NCBI GenBank assembly: GCA_028571685.1
Contig: CM053142.1
Location: 124,922,796 to 124,986,795, forward strand
Reading direction: 5' to 3'
Source of the DNA: Heterohyrax brucei
Lineage: Eukaryota; Chordata; Mammalia; Hyracoidea; Procaviidae
DNA length: 64,000 nt
The translations under genes and the position numbers were made by a program. Position 1 is the first letter of the stretch. Every line of letters begins with the position of its first letter. The notes under the pieces are model-generated. The model searched no databases and was not told the DNA's origin. It saw nothing but the letters and a program-made list of their open reading frames with translations. This document shows, piece after piece, positions 42,655-53,085 of the stretch.

Positions 42655-43400
42655 AACATAGTTTCAAGGGACAATTCAGTCAGCTGGCATTAGCACACCA
42701 AGCTTAAGTTCTACATCTTAGCTTGGGAAATAGTGTCTGGGGTCTTACATGCTTGCAAGCATCCACCTAAGACACATCTATTGCTCTCCATGTGTCTGGA
42801 ATAAAAGATAGAAGGAAACCAAAAACTCAGAAAAGAAATAAGCCCACAGGACCACTAGTATACAGGAACTCAGGCCCTCATATACTCTGAGGTCAGAAAA
42901 ACTAAATTAGGCAGTGCCAAGCTATCACTACTCACAGACAGATCCTGACACAATGGCAGCAAAATGTGGAACAGAACTTAAATTCTCAGAAAGCACAAAC
43001 TCACTGGACTACTTGAGACTAGAGGACTCTTCAAGACTACTGCTCTAAGATATTCTTATAACCTTGAACCAAAACCATTGCATGAGATTATCTTTTATCT
43101 AAATAACTGACTGGCTCATAAAACAAGCCGTATCATCTGTGGGTACTGTGCTCCTTTAAAAAATCATCGATACAAGACCAAATGGTTGATACTGACTCAA
43201 AAGCGAAGACAAGAACGGAAGGGGATACGACATGAGATTAATGGAAATGAAAATAACCAGAATAGAAATGATAAGAAAGTTAAACTGAAAAATGTAACCA
43301 ACATCACTGAACAAACTGTGTAGAATTAAATGGGAACCTAATTTCCTGTGTAACTTTTACCAAAATACAATAAAATACTTTGATTATTAGTAAAAACAAT
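42655..43400 (+). repeat. Unassigned dispersed repeat, copy 3 of 3
   Basis: 'ggggtcttacatgcttgcaa' (42740) matches 21680, 'actcacagacagatcctgac' (42931) matches 21859, and 'gtggaacagaacttaaattc' (42966) matches 21918. It ends at 'ccaaaatacaataaaatact' with a polyadenylation-like AATAAA. No open frame of note. Confidence 0.62.
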
Positions 43401-43485
43401 AGCAGCTCCCTCTTAAGGTTGTCGGGAAAATCAGATGAGGTAATGCCCTAGAAAGGAAAGGTCCTGAATCATATGTTCACTCGCT

Positions 43486-43607
43486 TGCCATAATCTTGAT
43501 GGAATCTGACTGCCACTTCTTTTTCCTACAGAGTAGGTGGTAGGTTTGAATTGTCAACCTTTCGGTTAGCAGCTGAGAGCTTAACTACTACACCACCAGG
43601 ACTCCTC
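43486..43607 (-). mobile_element. AfroSINE, internally deleted
   Basis: 'cttgatggaatctgactgcc' then 'aacctttcggttagcagctg' and 'acaccaccaggactcc' form an antisense copy lacking part of the middle. Confidence 0.78.
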
Positions 43608-43692
43608 ACAGGTATCACTATCTTCCCTAAAAAATATCAACGATTCCTCTTACAGCCAGCTTTTCAGCTCACCTACCTTATTACTGTAAGGC

Positions 43693-44010
43693 ATTGGTGG
43701 TTCCGTGGCAGAACCCTCCCCTTTCACACAGGAAACCCAGGTTCAATTCCCAGCCCATGTGTCTCACATGTAGCATGACCCATCAGTCAGTGGAGGTTTA
43801 CCTGCTGCTGTAATGCTGAACACGTTTTAGCAGGGCTTCCACATTAAGACACGACGAAGGAAGGTCAGACAACCTACTTCCAAAAACCAGCCAATGAAAA
43901 CCCTATGCATGACAACGGTCTGATTTGCAACTGGTCATGGGGATGGCACAGGACTGGGCATTACCTTCTGCTCTGTTAGGGGTCTACACAACAACAGTGA
44001 AAAATTTTAC
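43693..44010 (+). mobile_element. tRNA-Gly-like SINE with RTE-type tail
   Basis: 'cattggtggttccgtggcag', 'caggaaacccaggttcaatt', 'gctgctgtaatgctgaacac', 'caaaaaccagccaatgaaaa', 'ggggatggcacaggactggg' and tail 'ggtctacacaacaacag'. It is the most complete sense copy. Confidence 0.82.
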
Positions 44011-44411
44011 TGTCACTATGACATAGGCAGCTGTAGTGTGACAGCAACCATTGACAATTTCTTCTCTCTTTTCCTCTAGCTGTTTATATCCCAAATCTGG
44101 GGAGCCTGGTATACCACAGATGCTCAGATATGTAAGTAATGTCTTTCAGTTTTTATCCTGAAATCTTTATTCAAACCTTCCATTATTATTCACCTTGTTG
44201 CCTGTGAATACTTGATCCTCTCAAATACAGCACAGGCTCCTTGGTCAGAAACTGCTTTGGAACTGCACACGCTTTGCTGCCTTACTTGATTTTGCTCCTC
44301 AAACAAATCAGTATCGCTACAGGGAGATAACAGTTGCTAATACACAAGAAAGGCAAGAGACATGACCATTTTTATTACCATAGAGCATTTCTAAGGGACT
44401 GTTAAACTCTT
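44011..44411. other. No feature recognised
   Basis: Nothing recognisable in this stretch. Confidence 0.4.
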
Positions 44412-44587
44412 TGAAACCCTGGTGGCACAGTGGTTAAGTGCTACCTCTACTAATCAAAAGGGCAGCAGTTCAAATCTACCAGGCACTCCTTGGAAACTCC
44501 ATAGAGCAATTCTACTCTGTCCTATAAGGTCACTAAGAGTTGGAATCGACTTGACAGCAGTGGGTTTTTTTTTTTTTTTTTTTTCCT
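44412..44587 (+). mobile_element. AfroSINE, near-consensus copy
   Basis: 'gaaaccctggtggcacagtg', 'ggcagcagttcaaatctacc', 'ggcactccttggaaactcca' and 'gttggaatcgacttgacagc' with a T run at 44566-44584. This is the best preserved copy in the window and useful as a reference. Confidence 0.93.
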
Positions 44588-44818
44588 TTTTGGGGGGCTA
44601 AAGTCTTACTTCATCACACAGCCTCACCATCAGGCTAAATTTTCCCGGATAAAGTGCTGTAAGTCAAAAGGATGTAGACATAATCAGAATTTCCTCTGGA
44701 AATTATCATCATGGGCATCAGATTTCTGAATGATTGCCAAAGACTGCTATATTATTTTCTATCCGTTAATTATATACAGCATATGTGCAACTATATTTTG
44801 AATATATTCCTAATAAAA
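44588..44818. other. No feature recognised
   Basis: Short AT-rich spacer between two AfroSINEs. Confidence 0.4.
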
Positions 44819-44985
44819 GGGAAACCCTGGTGGCCCAGTCATTAAGTGCTACAGCTTCTAAGCAAAGAGTCAGCAGATCAAATCTACCAGGTCCTCTACG
44901 GAAACTCTATGGGGCAGTTCTGCTGTCCTCTGGGTTTGCTATGAGCCAGAACTGATTCGACAACAATGAATTTGGGGCTAACCAA
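44819..44985 (+). mobile_element. AfroSINE
   Basis: 'gggaaaccctggtggcccag', 'gagtcagcagatcaaatcta' and 'ctatgagccagaactgattc'. Full length. Confidence 0.9.
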
Positions 44986-45077
44986 GGAGGAAACGGAGGA
45001 ACTTTTTAAATAATTGTTACCCTCCCCTATTCGAATGACTCCCTCAATCCAGCTCACCGCCAATACACATCACTGAC

Positions 45078-45232
45078 TAAAACCAACCTGTTGCTGTAGG
45101 CCTGACTCTGACTCACAAGACAGAGAACGCACTGCCTCCAGAAGACTTCCAAGAAGCAGCTGGTAGATTCTAAGGGCTCACCTTTTGGTTGGCAGCCGAA
45201 GCTGTTAACCATTGCACCACCAGATTCCACCA
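45078..45232 (-). mobile_element. AfroSINE
   Basis: 'ttgctgtaggcctgactctg', 'cttccaagaagcagctggta' and 'caccttttggttggcagccg' form an antisense full-length copy. Confidence 0.85.
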
Positions 45233-45304
45233 CTGACTAAACTACCGACACATTTTTTCCATGGCCATTTCAGATCATGTAAATTATTCCTGAAGTGAGA
45301 AAAG

Positions 45305-45625
45305 GGTGAGAATAGTCACTCATCTTCCATGCAGGAGACCTGGGCTGCATTCTCAGCTGAAGTACCTTATGGGTAGCCACCAGCCATCTGTCAGCAGAGG
45401 ATTACAACTTGTTATGATGCTGAACTGGCTTCAGTGCCACTTCCAGGCTAAGAAAAACCAGAAGACATGCCTGGTGATCCACTACCAAAAATTGGCCAGT
45501 GACAACCTTCTGGATAGTAATAATCTGGTCCGCCACTGATCATTGGGATAGGCCAGCACCAGCCAGCATTTCACATATGATCACTGTAAGTCAGAGACCA
45601 ACTCAACAGCAGCTAACAGAACAAA
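45305..45625 (+). mobile_element. tRNA-Gly-like SINE with RTE-type tail
   Basis: 'cttccatgcaggagacctgg', 'gttatgatgctgaactggct', 'aaaaattggccagtgacaac' and 'ctcaacagcagctaacagaa'. Full-length sense copy with a diverged head. Confidence 0.78.
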
Positions 45626-45689
45626 CTGATTAATACAAATGGACATAAACATTATGAAGTATTAACCTAATCACCATTTAATAATGTGT

Positions 45690-46085
45690 CCTGTGGGGCC
45701 TCTAGTGACCCCACTTCCCTCTCATTCTGCCCTAAATTTTCTAAGGGCAGAACCTTGCTTTTCTTATCGACTGTATACCCAGTATCTATCATATTACCTG
45801 GTTTAGAGTCAATGTCTACCAATCTTGGCTGAATAAACATATGACACTAACTTACCCAGGAAAAAGTCAATAACATCACAATTCAGAGTTAAGTATTTCT
45901 CCCATATTGTCCTTAACTTACCCCTGTGTGGCACTTATTATCTGACACATCAACTGCTTATCTCCTCTGCTGAATTAAGTTCTTACAAGCCAGGGCTTTG
46001 TCTTGGTTACTGTTAATTAAATCCCAAAGTCTTCTATAGCACCTGGCATATATGTTGACTATTCTTATTAAATCTTTGACTAATC
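45690..46085 (+). mobile_element. L2-type LINE 3' end, two adjacent segments
   Basis: 'aagggcagaaccttgctttt' with 'tacccagtatctatcatatt' (first segment), then 'caagccagggctttgtcttg' with 'tatagcacctggcatatatg' (second). Both follow L2 3' order; two overlapping old insertions are likely. Confidence 0.6.
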
Positions 46086-46149
46086 CACTGCTTTCCTTTC
46101 GCAACTAAAAAAGGAAAAGATGACATCTATTTCATAATACTCTGATGCG

Positions 46150-46450
46150 CTTTCATTCTTCTTTCCAATTAGAAAGAAGTCCAAGCTGCACTGAAGGGGC
46201 TGCTGAACAAGGCTCCAGGAACTGACAACACAAACTGAGATCCGTCAGCAAAGAGATGCGATGTTGGAAGCACACATCTGTGCCAAGAAATTCAGAAGAC
46301 AGCTACCTGGCCAACCAACTGTAAGAGATAGATCTATACGCATGCCTATTCCAAAGGAAGGTGATCCAAAGGGATACAAACATTGTTGAATAGTATCATT
46401 AACATCACATGCAAGTAAAATTATGCTTAAGATAATTAAAAAACTCTGAA
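46150..46450 (+). mobile_element. RTE-clade LINE, reverse transcriptase start
   Basis: 'gaagacagctacctggccaa' and the translated 'MPIPKEGDP' followed, after an indel, by 'SLTSHASKIMLKIIK' correspond to the start of the RTE reverse transcriptase domain. The catalytic Asp box downstream is absent. It differs from the other RTE pieces here, which are all 3' ends. Confidence 0.78.
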
Positions 46451-46504
46451 TCACTATAAACACTTAGTTTTTGTTCTAAAAAAGCTAACAAGACAAATGT
46501 GAAG

Positions 46505-46700
46505 AGTTTCAAGGTGATGCAATTACTAACCAAAATAATGACTAAGACAGTAAGAATTCACCAAGACACATCTCTGGAGACAGGCCTGATGATCTACTTC
46601 TGAAAGATCACAGCCACCTGAAATCTATATGGAATGTGACTCAACTCTGAAACACCCAGTGTTGTCATGAATCAGAATCCATTCGATGGGGTTTTTTTAA
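46505..46700 (+). mobile_element. SINE, composite of AfroSINE tail and second body type
   Basis: 'ggtgatgcaattactaacca', 'ggcctgatgatctacttctg' and 'gaatcagaatccattcgatg'. Old copy. Confidence 0.65.
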
Positions 46701-47202
46701 CAAGACATATGTAGCTATTACTCACTACATGACAATTCACTTAAAAAAGCATCTACCATAAACGTAACTGGACAAGAAGGAAATACATCTCTGCTCCTAG
46801 AAAACCAACACAATAGAATTTTACTAAGGGACCTATGTAAAACTAAGATCCAAAGGCAGATTGCCCCCCAGCTGTTCACATAGATAGACACAGTGAGGCC
46901 TCGACACTGTCCAACTACTTCCACCTGGCCCTGTCAAAAACCATTAGCTCAGAAACAATACACGGGCATGAAGCACCTACCACGTCCTTTACAACTCTCC
47001 AATGTTACAATCACATTTTAAAGGAATAAACTAGACTCACAGAAGCATGTGATATAGGCAGGCAGATGGAATGATCAGAAGATCATTCAAAGAACTCAGA
47101 AGAGAGACAAGGGCTGAAGATAAACCCAAATGTCACAAAAGTGATACAGATAAAATCAGCAAGGGGATAGGATGACAAGAAAGGATGACAAGAAAGCACA
47201 AA
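46701..47202. other. No feature recognised
   Basis: Nothing recognisable in this stretch. Confidence 0.4.
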
Positions 47203-47385
47203 AATAAAGTGTCTGACTGCTAAACGAAGGGTTGGCAGTTGAAACCCGCCAGCTACTCCCAGGGAGGAAGATACAGCAGACCTCTTCCATAAAGACCACA
47301 GCCTTAGAAACCCTGTAGGGCAGACGTACTCTGTCGTGTAGGGTTATTATAAGTTAAAATTGACTCAAAGGCGTACAAAAGAGAG
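47203..47385 (+). mobile_element. AfroSINE, long variant
   Basis: 'gctaaacgaagggttggcag', 'aggaagatacagcagacctc', 'cataaagaccacagccttag' and 'ggttattataagttaaaatt'. Confidence 0.83.
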
Positions 47386-47526
47386 AAGGAAGAAGTCTGA
47401 AGAGTCTGGAGAAGACTGATATTTAAAAAAGATTTCTGCTAAGAAAAATGAACTGTGCTGAGAAAATTAGAAAGCAGTCAGAAGGAAAGAGTCTCTGGAA
47501 GTTAAGGCATAAAAGAAGAGTTAAGA

Positions 47527-47576
47527 CTGCACAGCTCAGCAATAGTGCCGGCTGCACAGCTCAGCAATAGTGCCGG
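47527..47576 (+). repeat. Perfect 25-bp tandem duplication
   Basis: The unit begins 'ctgcacagctcagcaatagt' and ends 'gccgg'. It occurs at 47527-47551 and again without a mismatch at 47552-47576, including a CpG in each unit. A partial third start ('ctgca') follows. It lies immediately before the LTR at 47578. Confidence 0.96.
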
Positions 47577-47577
47577 C

Positions 47578-48275
47578 TGCAGTGACGTTAGAAACCTAAC
47601 TTCATCCCCCCAATACATGTCAGAACACTAACCCCTACACCTGTGGGAATAACCCAGTTTGGAAGTAGGTTTTTCTTTGTTATGTTAACGAGGCCATATC
47701 AGCACACTGTAGGTCTTAAATCTAATCACTTCTGGGTTATAAAAAGAGCTACTGGACACTGGAGTAAACACGTGGGGCAGTGGTTGATGCCACTTGAAAT
47801 TTCCAAAGAACTAAGAAATGTTGGGGCTACAGAAGCTCAAAAATATGAGGATCCACCTGTCCCCCCAACCTTCCACCCCTACCACTATCCCCTCCACCTC
47901 TCTAACCCTCCTCCCCATCTTTTCCCCCTCCCTCCCCTCCCCTTCCCTCCAAGCCCTACCCCTGCCACCCCCAGCCAGTACAGACGGCCCTCCCCTATAG
48001 CCAGTGCTTTGAATTTGGACTTCTAGCCTCCTACAGGAGCCTGGTGGCTTAGTGGCTAAGAGATCAGGCTGCTTACAAGGCAGTTCCTTGTAACCCTATG
48101 GGGCAATGCTACTCTGTCTTATAAAGCTGCTGGGAGCTTAAACCAACTCAGCAGCAAGGAGATTGGTCTGGGGTTGTGGTTTCGCCTCCTGAACTGTGAG
48201 AAAATAAATTTCTGGTTTTTAAAGCTACCCACTTGTGGTATTTCTGTTACAGGAGCACTACAAAACTAAGTGAGG
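47578..48275 (+). mobile_element. MaLR-type LTR with pyrimidine expansion and nested AfroSINE
   Basis: 'tatgttaacgaggccatatc', 'aaatctaatcacttctgggt', 'tgaatttggacttctagcct', 'gagaaaataaatttctggtt' and 'cccacttgtggtatttctgt' give LTR order in sense. 47848-47985 is almost all C/T/A. The AfroSINE 48035-48180 splits the 3' part. Confidence 0.75.
48035..48180 (+). mobile_element. AfroSINE nested in an LTR
   Basis: 'ggagcctggtggcttagtgg', 'gtaaccctatggggcaatgc' and 'gggagcttaaaccaactcag'. LTR sequence resumes on the right at 'cctcctgaactgtgagaaaa'. Confidence 0.82.
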
Positions 48276-48459
48276 ACACGGAAGATGAACAAACTTTAAA
48301 TCTGAACCTTAAAAGTCACAAATGACGTCTGGTGAGCATTTTTTACACAGCACGGACATAGAGGCAATGAGTGAAAACACCCCCAGTGTCTGAAGTGCAC
48401 CCCACTCTCACCTTTCTGTGCACCCACACGTATCCTCCTCCCCACCCAGTCCACTGTCC

Positions 48460-48687
48460 AGCTGACTTCTGTAAGGCTCAGCTCCAGCTTCAATCTCCCA
48501 TGAAAAGCCTTCTCTGACTGCCCCTGAAGCTATGTGACACTGCCTGGCACTCCCAAGATGCCCCATGATGCATCGCCACCATGGCACGTCACTTCAGTAG
48601 CTTGTTTAGAAGCATGGGTCTCCTGCTAGAGAACTTGAGGGAAGAGGTTTCTCTTTCTTATCTCCGTGTTGCTGGCACCTAGAACAC
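48460..48687 (+). mobile_element. L2-type LINE 3' end
   Basis: 'tgaaaagccttctctgactg', 'gcttgtttagaagcatgggt' and 'ttgctggcacctagaacaca'. L2 order. Confidence 0.6.
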
Positions 48688-48920
48688 AGCCCTCCCTGGT
48701 GGTACAGTGGCTAAATGCTTGGCTGCTAACTGAAAACAGTGCAAACTCCATAGTTTGAATTTAACCAGCTACTCTGCAGAAGAAAGATGCAGCACTCTGT
48801 GTCTATAAAGACTAAAACAAACAAACCAACACTGCCACTGAGTCAATTCCAACTGGAAAGCCTAAGCGGCAGTTCTGTTCTGTCCTATACTGAATCGACT
48901 TCATGGCCAAGGGTAAGGAA
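48688..48920 (+). mobile_element. AfroSINE, long variant with an inverted segment
   Basis: Sense head 'ccctccctggtggtacagtg' and 'gaagaaagatgcagcactct', then 'actgccactgagtcaattcc' (48832-48851), which is antisense tail sequence, then sense 'ggcagttctgttctgtccta'. A short inversion or template switch occurred inside the SINE. Confidence 0.75.
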
Positions 48921-48956
48921 TGGAATAAGGGAACAGTTAAAAAAAAATAAAGCAAC

Positions 48957-49662
48957 ATCATCTTAGTTGAAATACTACAAACGGAGGGCTTCAACAAAGA
49001 GATTTATTCTCTGGCAGTTCAGGAGGCTACAAGTTCAAATTCTGGACATCAGCTCCTGGGAAAGACTTTCTCTCTCTGTTGGTGCTCAAGGGAGGTCTTT
49101 ATCATCAATATTCCCTTGATCTGGAAGCATCTCAGCACAGGAACCTCAGGTCCAAAGGACACCCTCTCCTCCCTGAGCTACTTTCTTGGTGGTAGGAGGT
49201 TCCCACCCGCCCTCCCCGCCAACTTTCAACTCTTATAAAATGTGGTACAGGCTACACTCCAGGGAAACTCCCTCTATGTTGGATCAGGGAGGTAACCTTA
49301 GTGAGAGTGTTACCCCAAATCAAAACCACTGCCATTGAGTCAATTCCGATACATGGCATCCCTACAGGGCAGAGAACTGCTCCATAGAGTTTCCAAGGAG
49401 CACCTGGCAGATTTGAAAATGACCTTCTGGTTAGCAGATGTAGCACTTAACCATTATGCCATCAGCATTTCCAAGGGTGTTACATAGTCCCACCTAATCC
49501 TCTTTAACATAATCCAATCTCGCCCCAATAACCACAGGTCAAGATTAAGACACACAACATATACAAAAATTACAAGTACAAAATCAGTAACTACACAATA
49601 CTGGGTATGACGGCCTAGCCAAACGGACACACACATTTGGGGGGGACACAATTCAATTTATT
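48957..49662 (-). mobile_element. MaLR-type LTR with nested AfroSINE
   Basis: 'gagggcttcaacaaagagat', 'gttcaggaggctacaagttc', then after the SINE 'gttacatagtcccacctaat', 'cggcctagccaaacggacac' and 'gggacacaattcaattta'. Antisense, same family as 20345-20855. No target-site duplication could be fixed. Confidence 0.78.
49312..49478 (-). mobile_element. AfroSINE nested in an LTR
   Basis: 'actgccattgagtcaattcc', 'gagtttccaaggagcacctg' and 'gaccttctggttagcagatg'. The flanking words 'gagtgttacc' (49303) and 'gggtgttaca' (49476) look like a decayed target-site duplication. Confidence 0.88.
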
Positions 49663-50565
49663 ACTATTTATTATTTTTTAAACAGTATGTTCAGTAATCT
49701 GATGGGTTAAAGTAGCCTAGAAGAGGGGGTGTTGTTACCACACGGTGCTTAGCAGCACAGCTCCAGGTAAAAGGGAAAAGCAGTGAGGAGAAGACGCCAG
49801 ATGCTGAGGATGGAAACGGAGGACACGGGAGAGAAGACACAAACGGGTAGGTAGGTGTCAACGTTCAGCAAGACTATTTCTCCACCTGAGACAAAAAGAG
49901 GAAAGGGGATGAAGTCGAAAAGGTGCCAAGGTAGACTGGAAGATGAACTTGTATTAGAGATTCAGGAGAGTGAGAAGGTAAGACCCTTTGCCAACATAAA
50001 GTGAGGCAGGAACGGGATTGATAGTGTGAGCACAGAAGGCGTAGAAAGGCGCTGTGAGTCTCGGCAGGAAGTCAGAAATGAACTGACACACTGACACAAC
50101 GTCACCTCTTCCTTTAAATATCTGGTCAGTCTCATATCCTGTCCTCCTTTTGAATTTACCCTCAAATCCACTCTTCCCTTCTGGTCTTATGACTCCTCCT
50201 GGTTTAGGCAATTAGCTTCCTGCCTAGGCTATTATGACAGTATAATTTGGTTATTTCCTGAACTCTGTTCCTCAAAATGCTAATAAGTTCATTTACTGAA
50301 AAAGGAGGGGGAAACTGTTTTCACAGTGAGATTAAGTTTAGGAAGTAATACATAGTCAGTCTGTCAATTTCGAATTCTGCCATTCACTACAGTGCACTAA
50401 AAGCTCTAGGAAATCCTACAGGGAAACCTACTTAACTCTTAACCAGGCAAGGTTACTGATTTTCTTCTCAAGGGGCACCTAATAAATACCTAATCAGATG
50501 CAATATGACAATCCTGGATTTTCCACCTTAAGTTTCTATGTGGAAATTTATGCCACACTGCCCCC
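49663..50565. other. No confident feature
   Basis: 49740-50210 has old-repeat character (a minus frame of 85 codons at 50211-49954 shows no domain). Confidence 0.35.
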
Positions 50566-50905
50566 ATGCATCTGTCAGAATTGGCTAGGATATGCTGTGG
50601 TAATGAATGCCCCCAAATTTTATTGCCTTAGACAACAATTTTTGATCCCTGTAGATCTGAACAATCCCACAGGGTAACTGTCCACATTCAGTGACTCAGT
50701 GGACTGAGCCTCAATCACCTGCCTCAATTATTACATAAGAAGAAGACAATACTGGTGCGACTTCCAGTGACAATTGAGTAATAAGCCTGACAGGCTTCAC
50801 TTCTACTCCCAGCACATTGGCTACAACTCATCACCTGGGCGCACCTGGCTGAAAAGGGAGCAGAAAAACGTGAAGTCTCCCGTGTGCCAGGTAAAGAAAA
50901 GAATC
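50566..50905 (-). mobile_element. Probable old LTR-type repeat, antisense
   Basis: 'gctaggatatgctgtggtaa', 'gcccccaaattttattgcct' and 'acattggctacaactcatca' resemble a widespread mammalian repeat read in antisense. The name is not certain. Confidence 0.4.
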
Positions 50906-51138
50906 AACAGAAAACTGAACACTAGAATCTCTAGTATATACTTCTTTCTCATTACCAGTCGTTTCCCAAATCAGTCCCCTTAGTTTGTTAATTTTACATC
51001 TAGAGTATCTCCAACAGTCCTCTCTTTTTCCATCTCCTAGATCTACCAGTTTTGTTTCCCAAAGATATATCTCATTACGTCATTCCCAACACCTGCTACT
51101 AAAAAAAAAATCCTCATTGCTTCCAGTATAGAAGTCCC
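50906..51138. other. No feature recognised
   Basis: Nothing recognisable in this stretch. Confidence 0.4.
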
Positions 51139-51732
51139 TATCATGGACTGAAATGCATTTCTTGAAAATATCTTTCAACTTGGGAATGCCATGATTGTAT
51201 ACCATGATAAAGGACTGTATTAGTCATCTACTGCTGCTATAACAGAAATACCACAAATGGATGGCTCTGACACAGACAAGTTTATGTCTGTCAAGAAATA
51301 CATATGTCCACCACTTTGCCATGTCATTTCTCCTATAGGTTGTAAATTCTGAGACTACGATGTAAACAGATATATTAGTGGCAGTTATATTGACGAAATC
51401 TGAAAGACAGAGTCTTAAGCCAATCTCTTTCATACAAAAGACAGGAGGCAGCAGAGAGACATGGGGACCTCATACTACCAAGAAAGCAGCGCCAGGGGCA
51501 GAGTACATCCTTTGGACCTGAGGTTCCTGTACGGAGATGCTCCTAGTCCAAGAAAAGAATGATGTATCACAGAGACCTTCCTCCAGAGCCAACTGAGAAA
51601 AAAATCTTCCCCTGGAGGCAGTGCCCTTAATTCGGACTTCTAGCCTACTGGAATGTAAGAAAATAAACTTCTCCTTGTCAAAGACATCCATTTGTGGTAT
51701 TTCTGTTGTAGCAGCAGTAGATGACTAATACA
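51139..51732 (+). mobile_element. MaLR-type solo LTR carrying an internal inverted duplication
   Basis: It begins 'tatcatggactgaaatgcat' and ends 'gatgactaataca'. Flanking GTCCC (51134-51138) and GTCCT (51733-51737) look like a target-site duplication. Normal order is visible (51300-51690: 'tcttaagccaatctctttca', 'acttctagcctactggaatg', 'agaaaataaacttctccttg'). Between 51197 and 51275 an antisense copy of the LTR's own 3' end and downstream flank is inserted. Confidence 0.85.
51197..51275 (-). repeat. Inverted duplicate of the LTR 3' end plus flank
   Basis: 51204-51263 ('gataaaggactgtattagtc' onward) is the reverse complement of 51686-51745 with about one mismatch. The matched region includes bases beyond the LTR end ('agtcctttatc'), so it was copied from this locus after integration and is not a separate LTR insertion. 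Confidence 0.85.
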
Positions 51733-51737
51733 GTCCT

Positions 51738-52499
51738 TTATCAGGATATACAAAAAAAGTTTACAGTTTGGATCCCTATTTACCTTTCTGTCATGTCCCT
51801 AGCCTCTGTACCTTTTTTTTTTTTTTTAAGGTCTTACACTCTGGAGAAAACCTCACTGTTGGGGATTCAATTGCAATGAGTCAGAAATTTCAAGACAAAA
51901 GAAAAATTATGTTAGCGGTTTCAGTGTCCTTCTTACTCAAAAGCAGCATCCCCAAAGCAGTTTCTGCAGTCCTAAGGTGGGGTCAACGGGAGTTCTGTTT
52001 TGCTCCCAAAATTAGCACTACACCCTCAATGAATCAATCAAGTGGGGATCAGGCAGCTTTTAGCCCAGATTGTAGAAGAGCTTCTGCAGGAAATACCCAA
52101 ACAATCCTACCAGAAATGAGAGGGTTTGTCTTCCTCATTATTACCTTTCCTGTAGTAAATATTATGGTCCACAGTAAACTGTCATTAGACCCACATCCAT
52201 GACAAATCCCTTTCTGATCCTCAACCACAATATGTAAGTATACATCCCCAAAGCAGCCCAGTAGCTTCCCAGAAACATTTATCATTCAGATGTGATTCCT
52301 TCTACCATCAGGAAGGAATACAGTTCTCACAGTGAGGTTCCAGAGGCCATGCCTGGTAGACCTACTAAACAGTCACAATTGTATCAGCATCCCTCTTTCA
52401 ACAAGAAGGAAAATTCTACGTCTGGTGCCAGGTAGTCCATGTGTACCTCCAAGTAGCCACAAAAAGCTATTTTAATTTCCAGAAACAGCTACTTTGATA
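51738..52499. other. No feature recognised
   Basis: A T run is at 51813-51828. The 144-codon plus frame (51768-52202) has no domain and its start lies next to the T run. Confidence 0.4.
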
Positions 52500-52815
52500 T
52501 TGTCACGCCTTTATTCATGTTACTGTCTCCCTTGAAGCTCTCCTCTGTTCACATTCTATTTTTCACGGACAGTGTCAGCTTTGCTAACGACCCTCCCACT
52601 CCCCTCACCTTGGCATCTGCTGAGCTCTCTCTGTATTTGATCAATTTCTTTATCATAGCAGCTCACTATATTACAGTTCTACACATACTGTCTCCCCTGC
52701 TCACCTACAAACTCCCTGAAGGCAGGGAATGCATTCTTTCGGTTTGGGTTTGATTTTTCAAACCCAAACCTCAGAGCCTTACAATCAGTAGAAGTTTAAT
52801 AAATAATTCATTAAT
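52500..52815 (+). mobile_element. L2-type LINE 3' end
   Basis: 'cacctacaaactccctgaag', 'gcagggaatgcattctttcg' and 'agtttaataaataattcatt'. L2 order. It contains a small palindrome 'tttgggtttgatttttcaaa' / 'cccaaacc'. Confidence 0.65.
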
Positions 52816-52929
52816 TCAGTAAAAGCTGAGTTAATTTAGTGTTCTCCTGCCAAAGCATGCTTTAGGTATTCCCAGTATGCTTTAGATACGTTACTAACAA
52901 TGAGCATTGCTGAGCACGGTGAACCCATG

Positions 52930-53085
52930 TGTCTCAGACTGTAACTATTCAGTAGAACTGTGTTCCTCGGGGTTTTCAATGGCTGGGTTTCCAGCAGTAG
53001 ACTACCATGTCTTGCTTCCAAAACACCTCTGGGTAGACTAGAATCTCCAATCCTTCAGTTAGCAGCCAAGCACATTAACCACATA
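52930..53085 (-). mobile_element. AfroSINE, second subtype
   Basis: 'ggggttttcaatggctgggt', 'aaaacacctctgggtagact' and 'ccttcagttagcagccaagc' in antisense. Confidence 0.75.

Noticed and set aside
47527..47576. CRISPR-like repeat
   Set aside because: There are two adjacent copies without spacers in a mammalian sequence. It is a simple tandem duplication.
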